From Devosia sp. YIM 151766 (GTDB lineage: Bacteria > Pseudomonadota > Alphaproteobacteria > Rhizobiales > Devosiaceae), in contig NZ_CP127251.1 in NCBI RefSeq assembly GCF_030285925.1, positions 62,001 to 126,000 of the forward strand: DNA of 64,000 bases. Direction: 5' to 3'. This document shows, in pieces, positions 62,287-64,000 of this stretch. The notes below the pieces were generated by a model that was not told the origin of the DNA, ran no database searches, and was given only the letters and a program-made list of their open reading frames with translations. Each line of letters opens with the position of its first letter. The stretch's first letter is position 1. The position numbers were made by a program, and so were the translations under genes.

Positions 62287-63576
62287 ATGTCCCGCACCGA
62301 CGCCATTCTCGCCCGCCTCAGCCGGCTGCATCCCAAGCTGATCGATCTCAGCCTCGACCGCATGCTGCCGCTCCTGGACCGGCTGGGCAATCCGCAGGAT
62401 CGCCTGCCGCCGGTCATCCATGTCGCCGGCACCAATGGCAAGGGTTCCACTATCGCCTTTCTGCGCGCCTTTCTCGAAGCGGCGGGCCAGCGCGTGCATG
62501 TCTATAATTCCCCCCATCTCGTGCGCTTCAACGAACGCATCCGCCTGGCCGGCACGCTGGTGGAGACAGAGCGGCTCAACGCCGCGCTCGAAGCGGTGGA
62601 GCGGGCCAATAAGGGTGACCCGATCACCTTTTTCGAGATCACCACCGTCACCGCCTTCGAGCTTTTTGCCGAAAGCGCCGCGGATTATCTGCTGCTCGAA
62701 ACCGGCATGGGCGGCACTTACGACACCACCAATGTGGTCAAGCATCCGCTGGGCACCATCATCACGCCCATCGACTTCGACCATCAGGGCTTTCTGGGCA
62801 ATAACCTTGCCGACATCGCCGCCAACAAGGCCGGCATCTTCAAGCGCGGCGCCGGCGCCGTCATCGGCCTGCAACAGGACGAGGCGCGCCGGGTGCTGGA
62901 GCGGGCCGCCCATCGCCTGGCCATCCGCCCGTTCTGGCAGGGCGAGGATTTCCACGGCGCCGGCGCCGATGGACGGCTGACCTATCAGGACGAGCACGGC
63001 CTGCTCGACCTGCCGCCGCCGGCTCTGGCGGGGCTGCATCAATACGACAATGCCGCCTTGGCCATCGCCGCCACCCGCCATTTCGGCCTGCCCGTCGATG
63101 AGCAGGCCCTGGCCGCCGGGCTGCGCCGCGTCTCCTGGCCGGCGCGGATGCAGCCGATCCGCCGGGGCAGGCTGCGCGACATGCTGCCGCCCGGCCACGA
63201 ACTCTGGCTCGATGGCGGCCACAATGCCCATGGCGCCGCCGCCATGGCCCGCACCATCGCCGCCATGCCCGAAAAGCCGTTGATCCTGATCCTGGGCATG
63301 ATGAATACACGCGCGCCCGAGGATGTGCTCGCCCCGTTCCGCGATCTGGCGCCCCGGGATATCATGACGCTGACCATTCCGGGCGAGCCCAATGCCCATC
63401 AAGGGGCCGAAATCGCCGCCCGCGCCCGCGCCATGGGCTTCGCGGCGCAGGCGCTGCCCTCTCTCTCCGCCGCCCTGGCCGAGGCGGCCCGGGTGGAGGC
63501 AGCCCGGGTGCTGATCTGCGGCTCGCTCTATCTGGCAGGCGATGTGCTGGACCAAAACGGCACGCCGCCGGATTAG
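62287..63576 (+). CDS. folC: bifunctional dihydrofolate synthase / folylpolyglutamate synthase
   Basis: 429 residues. P-loop VIHVAGTNGKGSTIAFLRAFLE at about 40-60, the NSPHLVRFNERIRL substrate loop, ETGMGGTYDTTNV, TPIDFDHQGFLGN, and the Mur-ligase C-terminal LDGGHNAHGAAAM. Adds glutamate to dihydropteroate and to folates. In Rhizobiales genomes that I remember, folC lies next to accD; here it is about 47 kb from accD. Confidence 0.95.
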   Translation: MSRTDAILARLSRLHPKLIDLSLDRMLPLLDRLGNPQDRLPPVIHVAGTNGKGSTIAFLRAFLEAAGQRVHVYNSPHLVRFNERIRLAGTLVETERLNAALEAVERANKGDPITFFEITTVTAFELFAESAADYLLLETGMGGTYDTTNVVKHPLGTIITPIDFDHQGFLGNNLADIAANKAGIFKRGAGAVIGLQQDEARRVLERAAHRLAIRPFWQGEDFHGAGADGRLTYQDEHGLLDLPPPALAGLHQYDNAALAIAATRHFGLPVDEQALAAGLRRVSWPARMQPIRRGRLRDMLPPGHELWLDGGHNAHGAAAMARTIAAMPEKPLILILGMMNTRAPEDVLAPFRDLAPRDIMTLTIPGEPNAHQGAEIAARARAMGFAAQALPSLSAALAEAARVEAARVLICGSLYLAGDVLDQNGTPPD

Positions 63577-63613
63577 GCAAAGGCGGGCTTACAAAGGCGC
63601 CAAAATCACCGCC

Positions 63614-63694
63614 CGTCACCCTCGCGCTCGACGCGAGGGCTATGGCGACAGGCCCCACAAACAAAAACCCTCGCGTCAGGCGCGAGGGTGACGA
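63614..63694. repeat. repeat family A, composite inverted pair
   Basis: CGTCACCCTCGCGCTCGACG, CGAGGG, spacer CTATGGCGACAGGCCCCACA continuing AACAAAAA, then CCCTCGCGTCAGGCGCGAGG and GTGACGA. Sits between the convergent folC and ptsN-like genes, where it can act as a two-way terminator. Confidence 0.9.
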
Positions 63695-63710
63695 TTCGGG
63701 CAATAATGGA

Positions 63711-64000
63711 TCAGGCGGCGCAGTCCGATTCCTGCGGCGCGATCAGCACGGCGCGGAGCTTGGCCGGGTCGGCTTCATTGCGCAGCACGTCCACCACGGC
63801 TTCGGTGCGTAGCAGGCGCGCCACGCGCGACAGCGCCTTGAGGTGATCGGCGCCCGCCCCGACCGGGGCCAGCAGCAGCATGACCAGGTCCACCGGCTGG
63901 TCGTCCATCGAATCGAATTCGATGGGCGAATCGAGCCGGGCAAAGGCGGCATAGACGCCCTTGAGTCCCTTGAGCTTGCCATGGGGAATGGCGATGCCAT
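63711..64000 (-). CDS. ptsN: PTS IIA-like nitrogen regulatory protein, partial
   Basis: C-terminal 95 residues; the start is beyond the window edge. The frame (GIAIPHGKLKGLKGVYAAFARLDSPIEFDSMDDQPVDLVMLLLAPVGAGADHLKALSRVARLLRTEAVVDVLR) is the PTS EIIA fructose/nitrogen fold with phospho-acceptor His in IPHGK and the LLLAP..AGADHLKALSRVARLLR signature. EIIA-Ntr proteins control potassium transport and sigma-54-linked metabolism. Gene name from family resemblance; a fructose IIA domain is the alternative. Confidence 0.88.
   Translation of the reverse strand, partial: GIAIPHGKLKGLKGVYAAFARLDSPIEFDSMDDQPVDLVMLLLAPVGAGADHLKALSRVARLLRTEAVVDVLRNEADPAKLRAVLIAPQESDCAA

Overview
The window is 64 kb of GC-rich chromosomal DNA from an alphaproteobacterium of the order Hyphomicrobiales (Rhizobiales). 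A Devosia-like member (Devosiaceae) is my best guess. The basis is gene content and order: ihfB-lapA-trpF-trpB-trpA-accD, TIGR02300-cmk-rpsA, the alphaproteobacterial AddAB pair, Hsp20-DUF1150, and the small FYDLN-type acidic protein. The genus is inferred from memory of gene neighbourhoods, not from a database match. There are no rRNA genes, CRISPR arrays, prophages or intact insertion sequences; most of the window is ordinary core genome with several catabolic islands.

Layout. 1-7 kb: a truncated CHASE-PAS-GGDEF-EAL protein, a SIMPL-domain protein, a Gfo/Idh/MocA oxidoreductase, murA, and two convergent tRNA genes (Thr-GGT, Ala-GGC). 7-24.5 kb: information-processing and biosynthetic core genes (cmk, rpsA, ihfB, trpFBA, accD, a MurU-like nucleotidyltransferase, addB, addA, trxA, pncB). 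24.5-31 kb: a LysR regulator divergent from an enolase-superfamily enzyme and a complete ABC importer (binding protein, two permeases, ATPase); a symmetrical T-N11-A site lies between them. 31-34 kb: a lower-GC patch with an orphan sugar transferase, DUF488 and DUF2945 genes. 34-37 kb: oxidative sugar catabolism (amidohydrolase/lactonase-like, galactose 1-dehydrogenase-like, glycerate 2-kinase). 37-40 kb: an isolated DUF1045-phnM-phnN phosphonate fragment and several small genes. 40-48 kb: a LacI regulator, an RlmD-like RNA methyltransferase, a secreted DUF2147-like protein, a three-gene operon (Gfo/Idh oxidoreductase, DUF993 aldolase-like protein, TIM-barrel isomerase) behind a palindromic operator candidate, and a TauE/SafE permease. 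48-52 kb: a tripartite tricarboxylate transporter (TctC, TctB, TctA) with an overlapping TetR regulator. 52-56 kb: PadR regulator, Nfu-type Fe-S protein with an Irr-type (ICE) box, DUF1150, Hsp20 with a ROSE-like thermometer candidate, and a glycosyltransferase. 56-64 kb: rpmI, rplT, pheS, an insertion of three accessory genes, pheT, folC, and the edge of a ptsN-like gene.

How the parts fit. The core blocks are translationally coupled operons (trpB-trpA, MurU-like-addB-addA). The accessory blocks mostly import and oxidise sugars, sugar acids or other carboxylates, each with a local regulator or operator candidate. Intergenic space is filled with at least four families of short palindromic repeats (families A to D below), many built as inverted pairs.

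The most unusual item is between pheS and pheT, genes that are normally adjacent. There lie an overlapping DUF4160-DUF2442 pair, a palindromic repeat, and a single 350-residue protein that fuses an ASCH domain to a DEDDh-type 3'-5' exonuclease.
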